DNA of 64,000 nucleotides, taken from the NCBI GenBank assembly GCA_026826555.1, contig JAKSZT010054399.1, positions 3,477,627-3,541,626 on the forward strand, in the 5' to 3' direction. Of this stretch, positions 1 to 12,528 are shown piece by piece (the first letter of the stretch is position 1; each line of letters opens with the position of its first letter). Origin of the DNA: Tolypeutes matacus. Its lineage: Eukaryota > Chordata > Mammalia > Cingulata > Chlamyphoridae. Made by a program: the position numbers and the translations under genes. The notes under the pieces are model-generated. The model did not search any database, was not told where the DNA came from, and worked only from the letters and a program-made list of their open reading frames with translations.

Positions 1-97
1 CTCACAGATACATAATCTTTGTCATATATTAAAATCTCATGTAATCGGGAATCTATTTCAGGTTTTCTATTGTTTTTTTTTTTTTGTTTTTTGTTTT

Positions 98-217
98 TAT
101 GATAACCCAGGACTGGAAACAATCTAGCGTTCATCAACAGGTGAATGGATAAACAAACCATGGTATATTCATAGAGTGGAATATTACTCTTCAATAAAAA
201 GAAATGAACTATTTTTT
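98..217 (+). repeat. L1 3'-end fragment
   Basis: The text runs through the familiar end of L1 ORF2: an equivalent of 'catcaacaggtgaatgga', then 'tggtatattcatagagtgga' and 'caataaaaagaaatgaacta'. It is a short decayed LINE-1 piece, cut on its right by a SINE. Confidence 0.8.
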
Positions 218-242
218 TATTGTTGTTGGTGGTGGTGGTAAC

Positions 243-748
243 TTTTTTTTTTTTTTTTTTTAAGATTTAGTTAGTTTTATCCCTTTTACACCCTCTGTCC
301 TCCACCCACTCCCACCCCGTGTTTTTGCTGTTTTGTGTCCATTTGCTGGACAATTCTGTGTGTCTGCTTCCTGCCCTCTCTTCTCATCCTTCTCCTCCTC
401 CTGTCTTTACCCGGGATTCAAACCTCGGAACCTCCAATGTGGGAGAGAGGCGTCCTACCGCCTGCGCCACCTCAGTTTCTGGTTTTTCGGCGCGTCATGT
501 CTTGGCTCTCCCTGTTACGTCATCAACTTGCTGCGTGGCTCGGCGGGGCCTAGGGGCTCACCCGCTCGCGGGACCTGGCAGCGCACTCGCATGCGGGGCC
601 TGGGGGGCTCATCCACTCACGGGGCCTGGTGGCTCACCAGCACACCTTCTATATTTTCCTTTTTTTAATTTTTACCAGGAGATGCCGGGGATCAAACCCA
701 GGACCCTCCATATGGGAGACAGACTCCCAACCATCGGAGCCACATCTG
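243..748 (-). mobile_element. DAS-type SINE, long dimer
   Basis: The 19-T run at 243-261 is the A tail of a minus-strand SINE. Read on the minus strand it holds a left tRNA-like unit near 748-670 (box like 'gggtttgatccccgg'), a GC-rich linker with repeated 'ggccccg' blocks, a right tRNA-like unit near 480-415 (box like 'ggtttgaatcccggg'), a body and the tail. The order matches the copies at 10451 and 62534. Such tRNA-derived SINEs are known from armadillo. Chance open frames across it are not genes. Confidence 0.85.
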
Positions 749-1093
749 TCTCCCTGCTATATCTCATAAAGTTGACCAAAGAGACCTAGAGTTACAGTCA
801 TTTCCCATACAGGATGGTCATATAATAAATCAGGCTTGGGTTTATCACCAGCATTTTAAAAACCAGACCTAGGGAGAAAAACTAGGTCTGGGGACACATG
901 CATGGTTTCTAATATAGCGAATGTTTAGCCTACCCTGATTATCACAAAATCAGGACAGCGAGAATATTCACATTCAGGTTTTCTGTTCTAATTCCACTGA
1001 TCCCTCTAGACATCTGTCTAGACCATAGTAATTTGAATATCATGCTTTTTAGCATAATCTGATATCTGGTAAATTAAGCCTCCTCTTGGTAGT

Positions 1094-1100
<7 letters not shown>

Positions 1101-1135
<35 letters not shown>

Positions 1136-1423
1136 ATTTGATGTATTCATTGGATGGATCAACTGTTGTTAACAGTACAAATATGAGAATGTTCTCTAAT
1201 GAACTATAACAAATATACAATAGTAAAACATGGTCTTAATAATAGGATGGTTCCTGGGGAAAATATAGCAAATAGTAACTTTTTAAAATGTCATTAGTTT
1301 TGTAAGTTTTCTAGATACCAATTTTTTCTCTTCCTTTTGATTTAGTTCAAACATGATACATGATACATGTCTGGAATATTTATTGGGATCTCATTATTCT
1401 TTTTCCACTTCCCTTCATTCATC
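1101..1423 (-). mobile_element. A-tailed retroinsertion of unknown source
   Basis: A 37-T run (1097-1133) opens the segment, and 'ggtagtctctttt' occurs at both 1088-1100 and 1424-1436. A perfect 13-bp direct repeat plus an A tail on the minus strand is the signature of L1-mediated insertion. The body of about 290 bp is AT-rich and has no tRNA boxes. I do not recognise the source; it may be a cellular 3' UTR or a LINE tail. Confidence 0.7.
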
Positions 1424-1436
1424 GGTAGTCTCTTTT

Positions 1437-1548
1437 ATGAATTCATTCGTCTATTTACTAAGTGTCTGCTCCATTCCAGACACAGTTATAGGTGCTGAAG
1501 TTTCCACAGTGAACAAAATCCCACTCCTCATCGACCTTACAGTCTAGT
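1437..1548 (-). repeat. L2 3'-end fossil
   Basis: Reads as the reverse complement of the L2 3' end: a 'gaattcattcg..tatttact' start, then equivalents of 'ccaggcactgttctagg', 'cagtgaacaaaa' and 'cttacagtctagtg'. Confidence 0.7.
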
Positions 1549-1799
1549 GATTTGGGGAGAAGGTGGTAGGGGAATTCTTTTCTTGATTATCCTTGGCACT
1601 TAGCTGTCCATATAAACATTAAGAACACTTTATCAAAATGGGGGGAAAAAGAACCTGTTAGTATTCCAATTGGAAGAGCATCAAATGTATACACCAACAT
1701 TAAGGCTTTCTATCCAAGAACATGGTATGTCTCCATTTGTTCAGATCTTGTTTTATTGTCTTCATTAGGACATTATCATTTTCTTCATATGTTTTATGC

Positions 1800-3130
1800 C
1801 TTTCTCTTAACCTTATTCTTGAGTATTTTTATGTTTTTTTCACTACTCTAATTGTTCCCATTAATTTCTAAAAGTCTATTGCTATTATAGAAAAAAAAAA
1901 AGCTTTTACATTTATACATTTATTTTGAATCCAGCCATCTTACCAAATTCTCTTATTCTTTCTAATTTACTGGAGTCTCTTGGATTTTCAAGCTATACAA
2001 TCTTATCATTAGGAAAAATAGATAGTCTCAGATTGTTTCGGCTTATATTTTCCAGTATTTATTCCAGTTATTTCATTTGGCTTGACTTAATAAGTTCATA
2101 GACAACAATGTTAAAATAATAATTCCCACAAGAATGTGAGCTCCATATTGGATGAAAAATCTAAAGGTTCTAAAATTTCCTCTGAGTACAGCTTTTACTC
2201 TAGGCTCCTTTTATTACTTCCGGATAGTTTGTAATTTGACTTTTGATTTTTCCTTTGATATAAAGATTATTATATAGAATATATTTTTTAATTTCCAAAT
2301 TGGGAAGTTTTCTTATTACCTTCTGTATTTATTTCTAATATTACTGGATTGTGATCAGAGAACATGAACTATAAAAATCACTTTTCCTTTAAATTTGTTT
2401 AAGTCATCCAGAAAAGAACATTCTCTATCCAAGGAATGTAAGATTCTAGCATATCTATTAAATCTAACTTTTTTGTTCATTCAATTCCTCTCTCTTTAGT
2501 GTCTGCCCAAGGTTAAGACAGGTTGAGACAAGTGAGAGAAGGTTATTAAAGTGTCTCACCATAATTTTATTTCAGTTCTATCAGTCGTGCTTTACAGATC
2601 TAGTAGCTATTTTACTTTATATTTACAGGTTTATATTAACTTCTTCATAAACTGTGCCTTTTTTGGTCATCATATAATGTCTTTCTTTATCCTATTAATT
2701 TATTAATGACTAAATCTTAAATGCCATCCTATCTAAACCTAATATTGCTAGTTCTGTATCTCTGGCATCTGCTTGGGATCTTGGTCCAGCCTCTCATGAC
2801 TTTGTTACAAATTGAGTTTTCCTTTTTTAACTCAGTCTGACAGCATCAAATTTTTAATGGGAAAATTAAGTTCACTTACATTTAATGCAGAGTTTGTATT
2901 TAAATTTATTCTTTCCCTCTCATTTGAGTTAATTGATTAAATTAGAACAATTTCTTCTCTTATTATCTTCCCTCATCTTGAAGGTTGTGCTTCTGATTAA
3001 CTTTTTATCTGGTTACTTTTGTTTGCTACTCTTTTCTTGAAAATGGGTGGTGACATCTCTGAATTCTTACCTAACAGTAAATTTCTTTTACCCGACAGGA
3101 AAATGGAAGCATGGCTCTGTGGGGATTTTC
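1800..3130 (-). repeat. Ancient antisense L1 (ORF2 region)
   Basis: The segment follows the antisense order of L1 ORF2. A decayed polymerase region lies near 1900-2050. The endonuclease region lies at 2330-2900, with 'ggattgtgatcagagaac', a 'gtctcaccataattttat' equivalent and 'ataatgtctttctttat'. It carries many stops and no open frame. Confidence 0.7.
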
Positions 3131-4240
3131 AGGCCACTGGTTCTTCCCACAGTCTGCAGAAGTCACCCCACTATCTCTAGCTTCTCGTGTCACAGATGAG
3201 AAATCTGTAGCTAGTCTAATACTTCTTCACTGTAGATCATTTGCTCTCCCTGTCTGGAAGCTTCTAAGGTTTTGCTCTTTATTCTTAAGAGTTCAAGAGC
3301 TTTTCCAATACTCACCTAGGTGTCTTTTCTCATAAATCCTACCAGGAACTTGATAAGCCATTTGAATTTACACACTCGTCCTGATTTCTAAGCACAGAAA
3401 ATTTTTTCTTATATTTAACAACTGCCTCTCTTCCATCTGTCCCCTTTTCTCCTTCTGGTTCTGCTGTTACTCCCATGCCATTTTCCTGGCTCCATTTTCT
3501 CTTGTGATTTCCATCTCTTCATATTTTTGCTCTATGCTTTCATAGTCTTCCACTTGGTTGACCAGACAACTAATTCAAGTCTGGGGAGTGACTGTCATCT
3601 CCTTCAGCTCACTTGTCTAATGGAAAGAGCACACGTTTATTTCACCTCTAGGCACTCCCATCTCCTGCGCGCTCCCCATTCTTGTCAACTTGTATTCTGT
3701 CTGTCTGCAGCTGCCACTCTATTGCACAAGCATGCCTTCTATCTGTCCTCACAGATTGTCTTCTCCTGGGTTGCATGCTGGTACTTTTCTTTCTCAGATT
3801 ACTGGGGTGCAGGTCTGACTGTTGGAGGACCCAAGAGAGAGCAGTTCCATAAGTGGGGAAAAGCACAGAATAGAAGACTGGGCTGCGCTCACGCTCTGAT
3901 CTGCCACATGGGAGAAGTGCTGTCTTCTCCTTGGTCTCCTGTGAGCCCCGCACACGTGTATGATTGGGTGGCTGAGGGGGAGGGAGCTTCTATTTTCCTC
4001 CCAGGAGTCCCCCCACCTCCGCAGGTCCCACTCTCCGAACATGCAGTGTCTCCTGAGCTGCCCTTGGAGCTCATTGGGTCAGTCTTCAGTGAAAGTCCAG
4101 CTCCTCCCGCACTGCAAATGTCCACAGAGTACATGACTGCTGTCCTGGGCGAGGTCTGGGTCAGGAGAGGCCGACAGGGTAGGATGGGAGAGGAAGGACA
4201 AAGCCGCTTTATATCGCTGTCTTCCAGAATCCCTGCCAAC
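3131..4240 (-). repeat. Possible 5' part of the same antisense L1
   Basis: The sequence directly continues the antisense L1 and becomes GC-richer near 3800-4200, as expected for an L1 ORF1/5' UTR region. I see no diagnostic motif. A 270-codon plus-strand frame (3527-4339) and overlapping minus frames show no recognisable domain and are best read as chance. Confidence 0.3.
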
Positions 4241-4646
4241 CGTAAATCCTGGATATTTATTTTCTCTCCAATATTTATCCAGATGGGAAACGGAATTTGT
4301 GACACTCGTTTAATCTGGGGAGAACATGGGCAGAACTAATCCTGTTCAATGACTATTACATAAAGGCTATTCCATTCCTAAATGCATAACGACTTGGAAA
4401 TGTGCTTTTAAAACCCCTCCATTCTGCACATTTATTTTCCTATTCCTTAGCAAAGTGCCCTGCTTTCTGATTCCAAGAATCCATATACTTGACACTCATG
4501 GGTCCAGGAATCCTTTGGCTCCTCCCTTGGCTATCTTTCTTAAATGATAGCTTTCAAGTTCTACATTTTAATTCAGAGAGTTGTCTGACCACATACCAGT
4601 TGTATTAATAAAGATATTAGATGAGAATTCTTTGTTTTTCCATTTC
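4241..4646. other. No recognisable feature
   Basis: AT-rich single-copy-looking DNA. I see no gene, RNA or repeat family. Confidence 0.4.
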
Positions 4647-4660
4647 AAAAACATTCTCAT

Positions 4661-6640
4661 CACCAAGGATAGTGAGCAGACTCATGGAGGAAGAGTCTGG
4701 AAAGTAGGTTACCAGGAGATAGAAGGGGAGTAGAGACTGGTGAGCAGATGCTTAAACTATGCAGAATTTATAATTAATTGATTGTAACAGTTTGGAAATG
4801 GACAGAGGTCATGGTGGCACAGTGATGTGAGTGTAATTAGCAGCGCACAAGTGTGAGTGTGAATGTGGTTGAAAGGGGACGGTCTGGGCCATCCATGATG
4901 CTAGAAGGAAAACTAAAGGATAAAACAGGCAACTGTATAACTCAGTGAATTCTGAGGTGGCCAAGGCTTCTGGATTAATAATACAAACATAAGAAAGTTC
5001 CTTCAGGATTTATAACCAAGGTGCATTACTAGTACAGGGTGTTGATAGTGGGGTAATATGTGGGGTAAAATGCACCTAAAGCATACTTCTATGGGATATG
5101 AATGTATCCGTGTTGTCACAGGTATGTTTTCTCAATAGATAGAAGCCCACGCAATAGCTAACAAAATATTAAACTTTCATCCTGGGAAAGTCTTGCTACT
5201 TTCTCAAATAAAATGGCAAAATCTCTGGACTATATAAGCTGTGCCTAACAAAAGGAAACAAGTCAATACGACAAGCCATCACTCTTCCTGCTTGTACTTA
5301 TGAAGCCTATTCCTGTAAAAATGAAAACTAAGCCTAATTATAATTAATGCCTAAGAGCTGCCTCCTGAAAACCTATTTGTTACTCAGATGTGGCCTCTCT
5401 CTAAGCCAAACTCGGCAAATGAACTCAATATCTTCTCCCTGACGTGCCACATGACTCCTGGGGATGAGCCTCCCTGGCACCGAGGGATTATTTCCAAGCA
5501 TTAATCAGCGATACATTTGGAAAAAGACCTTGACCAAAGGGGAAACATTAAATAAAAAAGAGTGTTTATGGCTAAGGGATTTCCAAGTGAGTCGGGAGGC
5601 CATTTCAGAGGTAAGGCTTTTATGCGGGTCTCAGGCAGATTTCACTAACTGCCTCAACAAAAGTGCTCAAACAAAAGTGCTCCCGAGGGCTCTAGGCATG
5701 TCCAAACGCCAGAGGCAAAGCACACAGCCTCATGAGATCAACACCCCACCAGCGGCCCCTATTTGGGAATATATGATAATCTATTTCCCCAATATAACAT
5801 AGTTATACTCACTGATAATCCCCCTACTCATGATTCTTCTACTCCTTTAATTTGAACCTATAATTTTCAATACCCTTTAAATATATCTCTCAGAGACTTA
5901 AATCTTTGGGTTATTCATATGCCAGTTAAGCCCTGAATCTCAGCTGCGTCGCGGCCAACTCCTACCCTCCAGGTCTTTGGGCTTGCCCTGGACAACTGAC
6001 AAAATGATGATGGTGGACCAGTCCCATCCCAAAAAACAAGGAGTATCTACAACTGCAAGCAAAACCATTCCTCTCCTCTGCTCCATAATATCTAATTCCC
6101 CTCCGGGCCTAAAGCAGTCAGGGTGGACATCATCCAAAATCCCTCAAGATTGAGGAATGAACAAAAGTAAGGAGGGAATGTGGCCGTGTACCAAAGGAGA
6201 TTTATCAATATTGTAGTTATTGTCTTGTGTTAATGGAAGAACCTGTAACATTGATATAAAGATAGTGGCTGTCAGGAGTTCAGAGGGGAGGAGGAAGGAT
6301 GAATAGGTGGCACACAGGGTATTTTTAGGGCAGTGAAACTGCTCTGCATGATAGTGTAATGACAGACACATGACATTATACATTTGTCAAAGCCTATAAA
6401 ACTGTTCAGCACAGTGTAAACCATAACGTAAACTATAGACTTTGGTTAGTAGCAATGTTTCAATACTGGTTTATCAATTGTAACAAATGTTCCACACTAA
6501 TGTAAGATGCTAATAATAGGGGAAACTATGTTTGGGGTGGGGGTGGGGTATTATTTGGGAATTCCCTATACTTTTGGTATAATTTTTCTGTAAATCTAAA
6601 ACTTCTTTAAAAAATAAAGTTTATTATTACAAAAAAAAAA
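4661..6640 (+). mobile_element. L1 3' region with a long non-coding module
   Basis: The left part (4661-4930) reads like a LINE-1 3' UTR ('ggttaccagg', 'ggtggcacagtgatgtgag', 'ctagaaggaaaactaaagg'). A non-coding module of about 1 kb follows, shared with the copies at 12529, 28508 and 39349. It ends in a second L1-like 3' tail: 'gtaacaaatgttccacacta', then 'ctgtaaatctaaaacttctt', an AATAAA and A11. An imperfect 14-bp repeat (4647-4660 and about 6641-6654, 12 of 14) may be the target duplication. Confidence 0.65.
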
Positions 6641-6724
6641 AGCATTCCCATAGAGTTTTGAAAATTGAGATAGTTTGCTGAATTTGTTTTCTTCTCCAGC
6701 ATTTCATGATAAAATTATTCTATT

Positions 6725-7228
6725 TCAAACTTCAGCTCTATACAAAATACCCTGTGTAATGTGATTTTGCTGCTTCTCAGACCAGCGGTCGAGGAATCTG
6801 TTTTCCTTAGCTCTAGGATGGCCTTGAGAACTGCTTTGACCAGCAGGATGAATTGAAGTGACTTTGCAAGAGTTCTGAGCCCTGACCTCTGGACGCACTA
6901 TGGCTTCTGCTCTTGTCCTCCTGAAACCATGGACCACCCTGGAAAGAAGCCCAGGCTATTCTCCTTGAAGATGAGAAATCCCAGAAAGAAGGGCTCCCAG
7001 ACAACAGCCAGCCCCAAGCACTGGTCATGGAAGTGAGACTGTCGTACACCCTCCTGCTCCAGCAGGACCACCAGTGAGTGCCGCCATTTTAACAAGTGAC
7101 CCCAAGAAAGGCCAAGGAGTCCAGAAGAAAATGCTGAACCACAGACCCATGAACAAATAAAATGGTTGTGGTTTTGAGCCACTGAGTTTCAAGGTGATTT
7201 GTTTTACAACAATAGATAACTAATACAT
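6725..7228 (+). mobile_element. MLT1-like ERVL-MaLR LTR
   Basis: The right end, 'gagccactgagtttcaagg' then 'tttgttttacaacaatagat' and 'aactaataca', is the standard MLT1 LTR end. Upstream 'aaataaaatggttgtgg' would be its poly(A) region. The left edge is approximate. The LTR is solo, with no internal retroviral genes beside it. Confidence 0.75.
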
Positions 7229-7663
7229 CACGCTCAACCATTGCTTTCCAAACCAATCAACGCCAATCTCTGTCCAAGGAAAGTATTTGCCTCATTTATC
7301 AATGGTAATGATTCTCACCTAGAATACCTTCTTTTGTACTTTGAAGTCACCTAACCCTCTAGTCCTTGGGATTTTTATTTGTGTTAGAAAATTCTTAGTC
7401 ACAATACAGTTTCTGTACATTCTCCCATGCATAAACTTTTTATAAATTTTTATCATAATAATTTCTGTTTATTAACAGAATCTCTCTAAGAAGCTCAAAA
7501 TTTTTAGAAAAATTGTATAGCCCCTAAAATAGTGAAGGGCAAATATAATTCCCACTTAACAGATACTGAATGCACAAAGAAGTTAAGCATCTTTCCCAAG
7601 ATTACATAAGAAGTCAGGACTAAAGAAAGTTCAAAAATAAAATAGAGCTGTCACTGTGGTGAT

Positions 7664-7698
<35 letters not shown>

Positions 7699-9084
7699 CT
7701 GTCTAAGGTTCTGTCTCGTGTATCACTCCACTGCCCATATAAATTAATTTTATACGTTTTAGGGTGATTTTAGTTGCCTGTGGAATTCTCCAAAGTACTT
7801 CACACACAAATTTCATTTAGCTTGACTCATGCTCACAGAGTCCATCAACCATTTTAATTTGGCATTAAGAGGATGGGTTATATTTTTCTCCTTAGGACAC
7901 AGCAACGACTGCCAAGTTTAAACTCTCATTTCCTGGATCCTCCTCTCCTCCTGAAAAATAAACATGAAACACATTGCTCTCTACAAGATGAGACCACATA
8001 TTTTAAATGGCTCTCATACTATTAAGAAAACTGATGCAAGTTAAAGTATTGTCATTTTAATTATCTATGGCTCCTGCCACTGGAGATGGTGCTAAAGACT
8101 TGCTTCTGTCCTTAATTTTTTTGCAAAATGAAGCGTCAATCTTTAAATGTTTTCATTCCTTGAGTATCAGTTTTTATGGCATCCCAAATTTTTTTACTAA
8201 TAACTCAATCTCCAAAAACAAACATATGAGAGATTCTGACACTCAGTACCATTTTTCCTTGTGACCATCAAGGCAGAACATTGGTTTTTAAGTTCCACTA
8301 TCAATAAATTACACTCCTTGCCATGTCTCTAATGCTAACTCTCTCATTCACAGAACACTACGCTCCTAATATATTATCTTAGTATTTATGGTTAACTACG
8401 TTTAAACTACACATGTGGCATCTAGTTTTTCCACCTAGAGATTCAGAAGTTGGCATCCAGTTAGAAAGAGGCTGAAGACTCACATTACTGCTAATAATTA
8501 CCAATCATTAAAAATATGCTGGCCTCAGTCCCAATTATCAGAGTTCTCCCTTTGAACTTGGTATACATTTTGACTTCTGTGTAACGTGAAAGTCTCTCAT
8601 TTGAGGACTTTGCTATGCTTTCTCATTTCAAAACATCTTTCTTGATATAATAGAAGGATGCAACTGAGAAAACCCTAAAAGAATACATTCAACAGATGCC
8701 ACGTGCTTCCCTAAAGGATCAACCACTGACTCTAAAAGAATTTAACCTGCAACACCAATAGCCCCTAATGGTTGTTTGGCAGCACAAGGACCAATTCCAG
8801 AAAGCCTCCCTCCAAGATTAAAACACTTTGCTCCTCCCCCAAGACCAAGCAATTCAATTTGATGGGAAATCTAATCAATTTATTAGGATACAGCCAAGTT
8901 AACGATCCAGAAATCCAGGCTGTTAATTTTGGATGAGAGGCTACTATCTATGATGCATTGTATCCAGTGGTTCTAAACCAGTGAACAACCAGCAACCACA
9001 GAAAAACCAACAGGCGCCCTCCAATCTATGCACAGCCATCCTCGTCTGCCTTCCTCCCGACTCAGGCCTCGCAAAATGGCAGAC
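7229..9084. other. Mostly unrecognised; MIR traces and a T tract
   Basis: About 7535-7625 resembles an antisense MIR ('aagttaagcatctttcccaa'). A 31-T run lies at 7666-7696, and the text after it may continue the MIR. The rest has no gene or repeat I can name. Confidence 0.4.
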
Positions 9085-9300
9085 AGTGCAATGGGAAGCA
9101 CACAGGGTCTGGAGTGAGAAGTCCTAGAATTGGGACCCAGCTCTGGCACCTCGTCTATAAATGTGATCCAGGAGAAAGAGGGATAACACCTGCCTCACAG
9201 GTTGTTGTCAGGATTAAATGAAAGCATTTAGGTATAAATCCTTTGCTCAAATAAGCACTAGAGGGATGCTGTTTCCAGTTCAGAAATAGCGTAGCCACTG
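9085..9300 (+). repeat. MIR SINE fossil
   Basis: It holds a MIR-like left part ('gggtctggagtgagaagtcc', 'gacccagctctggcacct') and right part ('cctgcctcacaggttgttgt', 'caggattaaatgaaagcatt'). Confidence 0.8.
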
Positions 9301-10139
9301 ATACTTTTAAGTACTTCAGCATTCTAAACTGGTGGTAGGCAGAAGAATATATGTGTTGAGCATCGTATCAGAAAGGACACAGATTTTCAGCCTATAGATA
9401 GAGCAGACATGAAGTAAAGCAAGTGAAGCATTATCTACCAGTTTTGCAACATCATAATAATCTCCATTACCTGATGAGTTCAAAGGGAAATTTCATTATT
9501 TTCTTGCTTATACTATCTATATGAGACACTAAGAGATAATTAAGTCTTATAAGTTTAGATTGTTTGCTTAGTACCTTACTCTTTACTTGGAAAGCACAAA
9601 GATATAATTTAAGAAGACCATGGTTAACAGGTAGACAGACTGCAAATTACTTTATTGAAAGTGACTGCATCTTCTCCCATTAGATTAATCTCATTCTTAT
9701 TAATTCCTTCCTCCATAATATCCCCTGGTCGAAGTTTAATAAAACTCTAGTAATATCAAGAAAAAATTAAATGTCTAACGACTAACATAGGTCTTTTAAA
9801 ACATTTCTACAATTTCAAACTTAGATAGAAGTAAGATTAATTATTTTGATGCCTGTTTCATTAAATTAAACCAACATACACACTCAAATTCTTTCTCTTC
9901 TTCCAAACCAACATAACCAACTTTCTTTTAGAAATCAGAGGCAACAGACTTACTGGCCAAAAAAGTACAAATATTACATTCCAGAAGCCATGTCTGAAAA
10001 AAATCACTGTCCTTTTCCAATATATTAGGGAGAGATAGGAAAGTCATCTGCAACTGCTGCACAACTCACTTCAAAAAAAAGCAGCAGCTGGATTTTAACT
10101 CTTGTTGGACTCACAATGTGCCCTCTTTGGATACTATTT
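9301..10139. other. No recognisable feature
   Basis: AT-rich DNA without a repeat family or coding signal that I recognise. Confidence 0.4.
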
Positions 10140-10262
10140 CTTTTCTTTAATTATTCAACAAACATTTACTTAGGGCTTATTCTTTTGTCAGGCTATGTGT
10201 TGGATGCTAGAGATGCAAAGACAGCTAAGACAAGGTTCTTGAAGGTGGAGGCTGACAGTCAA
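10140..10262 (-). repeat. L2 3'-end fossil
   Basis: Decayed antisense L2 tail: 'ttattcaacaaacatttact', then 'gatgctagagatgcaaag'. Confidence 0.6.
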
Positions 10263-10264
10263 GA

Positions 10265-11850
10265 GAACTGATCCTTTTCTGCCCTCACCTTGGTTCAACT
10301 CTCAAGAGCCTCCTACCCAATGACCCGTATCTTGACATGCCGTCTTCTTACAGCTTCCAAGATGTCACACTCTCCCAGTTCTCCTCCCACCCGGTCTTGG
10401 ATATGGCCCCTTCTCTACTTGCACTCTTTCCTTTGGACTGTCTTATCTGCTCCAAAAGCTTTCTTTTTTTTTTTAAGATTTATTTATTTATTACCACACT
10501 CCTCCTCCCCTCCCCTTCGTTTTGCGCTCACTGTCTGCTCTCTGTGTGTTCTTCTGTGTCTGCTTGTCTCCTCTTTAGGCAGCACTGGGAACCAATCCTG
10601 GGACCTTCTGGAGTAGGAGAGAGGCGCTCAATCTCTTGTGCCACCTCAGCTCCCAGGTCTGCTGTGTCTCTTATTGTCTCTCCTCTGTGTCTCTTTTTGT
10701 TGCGTCATCTTGCTGCGCCAGCTCTCCACTTGGACCAGCACTCCTGTGCGGGCCAGCACTCCACTTGGGCTTCCCTTTTCACTAGGAGGCCCCGGGAATC
10801 AAACCCTGAACCTCTCTATATGGTAGACAGTTTTGCCGGATATAGAATTTTTGGTTGGCAGGATTTTTTTCCAGGACACTGTGGATCCCTTTAATGTTGG
10901 GTAACAGTGCCTACTGGAGTAATGTTCCCTCCACTACAGCAAACAGAGGTTTCCCACACACACATAAATGCACAGACCAAATTTTGACCTGCTGTGTGTT
11001 CAGTCTAAAGTGACATCACTGTGATCTTCCTGGGATACTCCCACAGAGGCAGTCTCAGCTTTCAGGCTGAAAACTAGGAGTCCTCCTTGATTTTACACAA
11101 TATCTCATGGGCAATTCATATCTATTCTAACTTCAAAACATGTCTCTAATCTCCCAAATTCATTCCATTGCCATTACCAACTTCCTAATACAATCTTTGA
11201 CCTTGCCCTTTATAAAAAAACACCTGCCAATTGATCTTCCTGCTTCTGATCTTGCCCCACTATCAACTATTTTCTTTGTAACACCCAAGAGTGAGCTTCT
11301 AACCATGTCAAATGGAGTATATCTATCTTCTGCTCATATACTCCAATAGTTTTTCATTAAAGAGAGATTAAAATCCAAGTTGCGTACAGCAAGGCGCTGT
11401 GTGATCTGGGCCCTGCCTCTCCTCCAAAGCCCTCTTGAGCCACTCTCCATGTTGCTTTCCTGCCACACCAGCCTTCTTTTAGTTCTGTGGACAGAACAAA
11501 CCCTGTCCTGCTCCAAGAGGCTGTTTCCTCAACGTGAAATATTCATCCCCAAGCTCATCCCTTCATATTCTAGTTTTAACTTCAATATAAAGTCTTTGGG
11601 GAGACCCTCCCTCACTACCTTATTTTTAAAATCTCTTACCCTTCATGTCCTATTACAGCACCCTGTTTACTACATTCAACAAACTTCCACAAGCCCAATT
11701 TAACTAATTAATTTGTTCGTGTCGTTTTCCACCACCAGAACGTAAACTTTGAGAATGCAAGAGCTACTGGCATACTCTTTGGCCCTGTCTCCCAGGCACC
11801 TAACATAATTAGCCCCGACCAGACACGCAGCAGACACCTGCCAAAGAAAT
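10265..11850 (+). repeat. L2 LINE fossil split by a SINE
   Basis: Two L2 blocks (about 10265-10450 and 10905-11850) read in sense. The right block follows the L2 3' order: a 'ggagtcctccttgattttac' equivalent, 'gtgatctgggccctgcctct', 'ccttcttttagttctgtgg', 'ggggagaccctccctcacta', then 'aacgtaaactttgagaatgc'. No reading frame survives. A DAS SINE sits at 10451-10836, followed by a short unassigned stretch. Confidence 0.75.
10451..10836 (-). mobile_element. DAS-type SINE, long dimer
   Basis: Minus-strand SINE with its tail at the left T run and a 'ttatttatttatt' stretch. It has the right tRNA-like unit near 10650-10580, a linker with repeated 'ccagcactcc' blocks, and the left unit ending near 10830 ('ccccgggaatcaaaccctga'). 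The architecture is as in the 62534 copy. Confidence 0.85.
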
Positions 11851-12512
11851 GAGCTCACTGGATCCCCTCCAAGAGTCCTCCTACCTCCACGGACTGTAAA
11901 GAAGTCAGCACTTTGTCTTGATAAAGCTTCTTGAATGCTATATATTTTATAACTTAGTTTTTAAATTATAAATCTACTATCCTACAATTTCCATAAAGGA
12001 ATACTGAATCAGCTAGATTTTCAAGAAATCTTTTAATTATAAAATATGATCTATACATGCTGAACAAATGAATGAATTACATTCTTTATCTTCATCATTT
12101 AAAATCTCCAATTTTGATAAATTTTTGTCCACAAGCAACTTCAGGTTTAGGCTAATCAAAGATACCTATTAATAAAATTCATAGAATAAGATTCCCATAG
12201 GACTGTTTCTCTCTGTCTAAACACGAATGTGAAAAGGTATGTTTTGTCCCTAATGCCTTTAAATTTTCTCTAGGTGTTGTTTCTTTATATATTAAGCAAA
12301 ATAGTTATCACTACTACATCTCAACACTCACGGCTTTCTCAAAATCGTAAATAATACAGTCAAAGTTAGTGATCATATAAATTATTCTAAAAGAAAAATA
12401 GAATCACAATCCAAAATATGTTTGCTTTTCATCACTCACTGAAGTGTTTTGCTCACTTCCCATAACTCTAACAAATATATCATCTCTTCTACAGCATTAT
12501 AAAAATGGCTAT
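11851..12512. other. No recognisable feature
   Basis: AT-rich DNA between an L2 fossil and the target site of the next insertion. Nothing supported. Confidence 0.4.
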
Positions 12513-12528
12513 AACATATCCTGAAATG

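Noticed and set aside
3527..4339. 270-codon plus-strand frame as a gene
   Set aside because: No domain or splice structure, overlapped by open minus frames, and adjoining an antisense L1 fossil.
6221..6640. Independent gene 3' end with a poly(A) signal
   Set aside because: The same end recurs at 13200-13510 and in L1 3' UTRs, so it belongs to a retroelement.
7666..7762. A further SINE with the 31-T tract as its tail
   Set aside because: The sequence after the tract looks like the rest of an antisense MIR, and I found no convincing duplication.
10337..10894. 185-codon frame
   Set aside because: It spans an L2 fossil and the complement of a DAS SINE.
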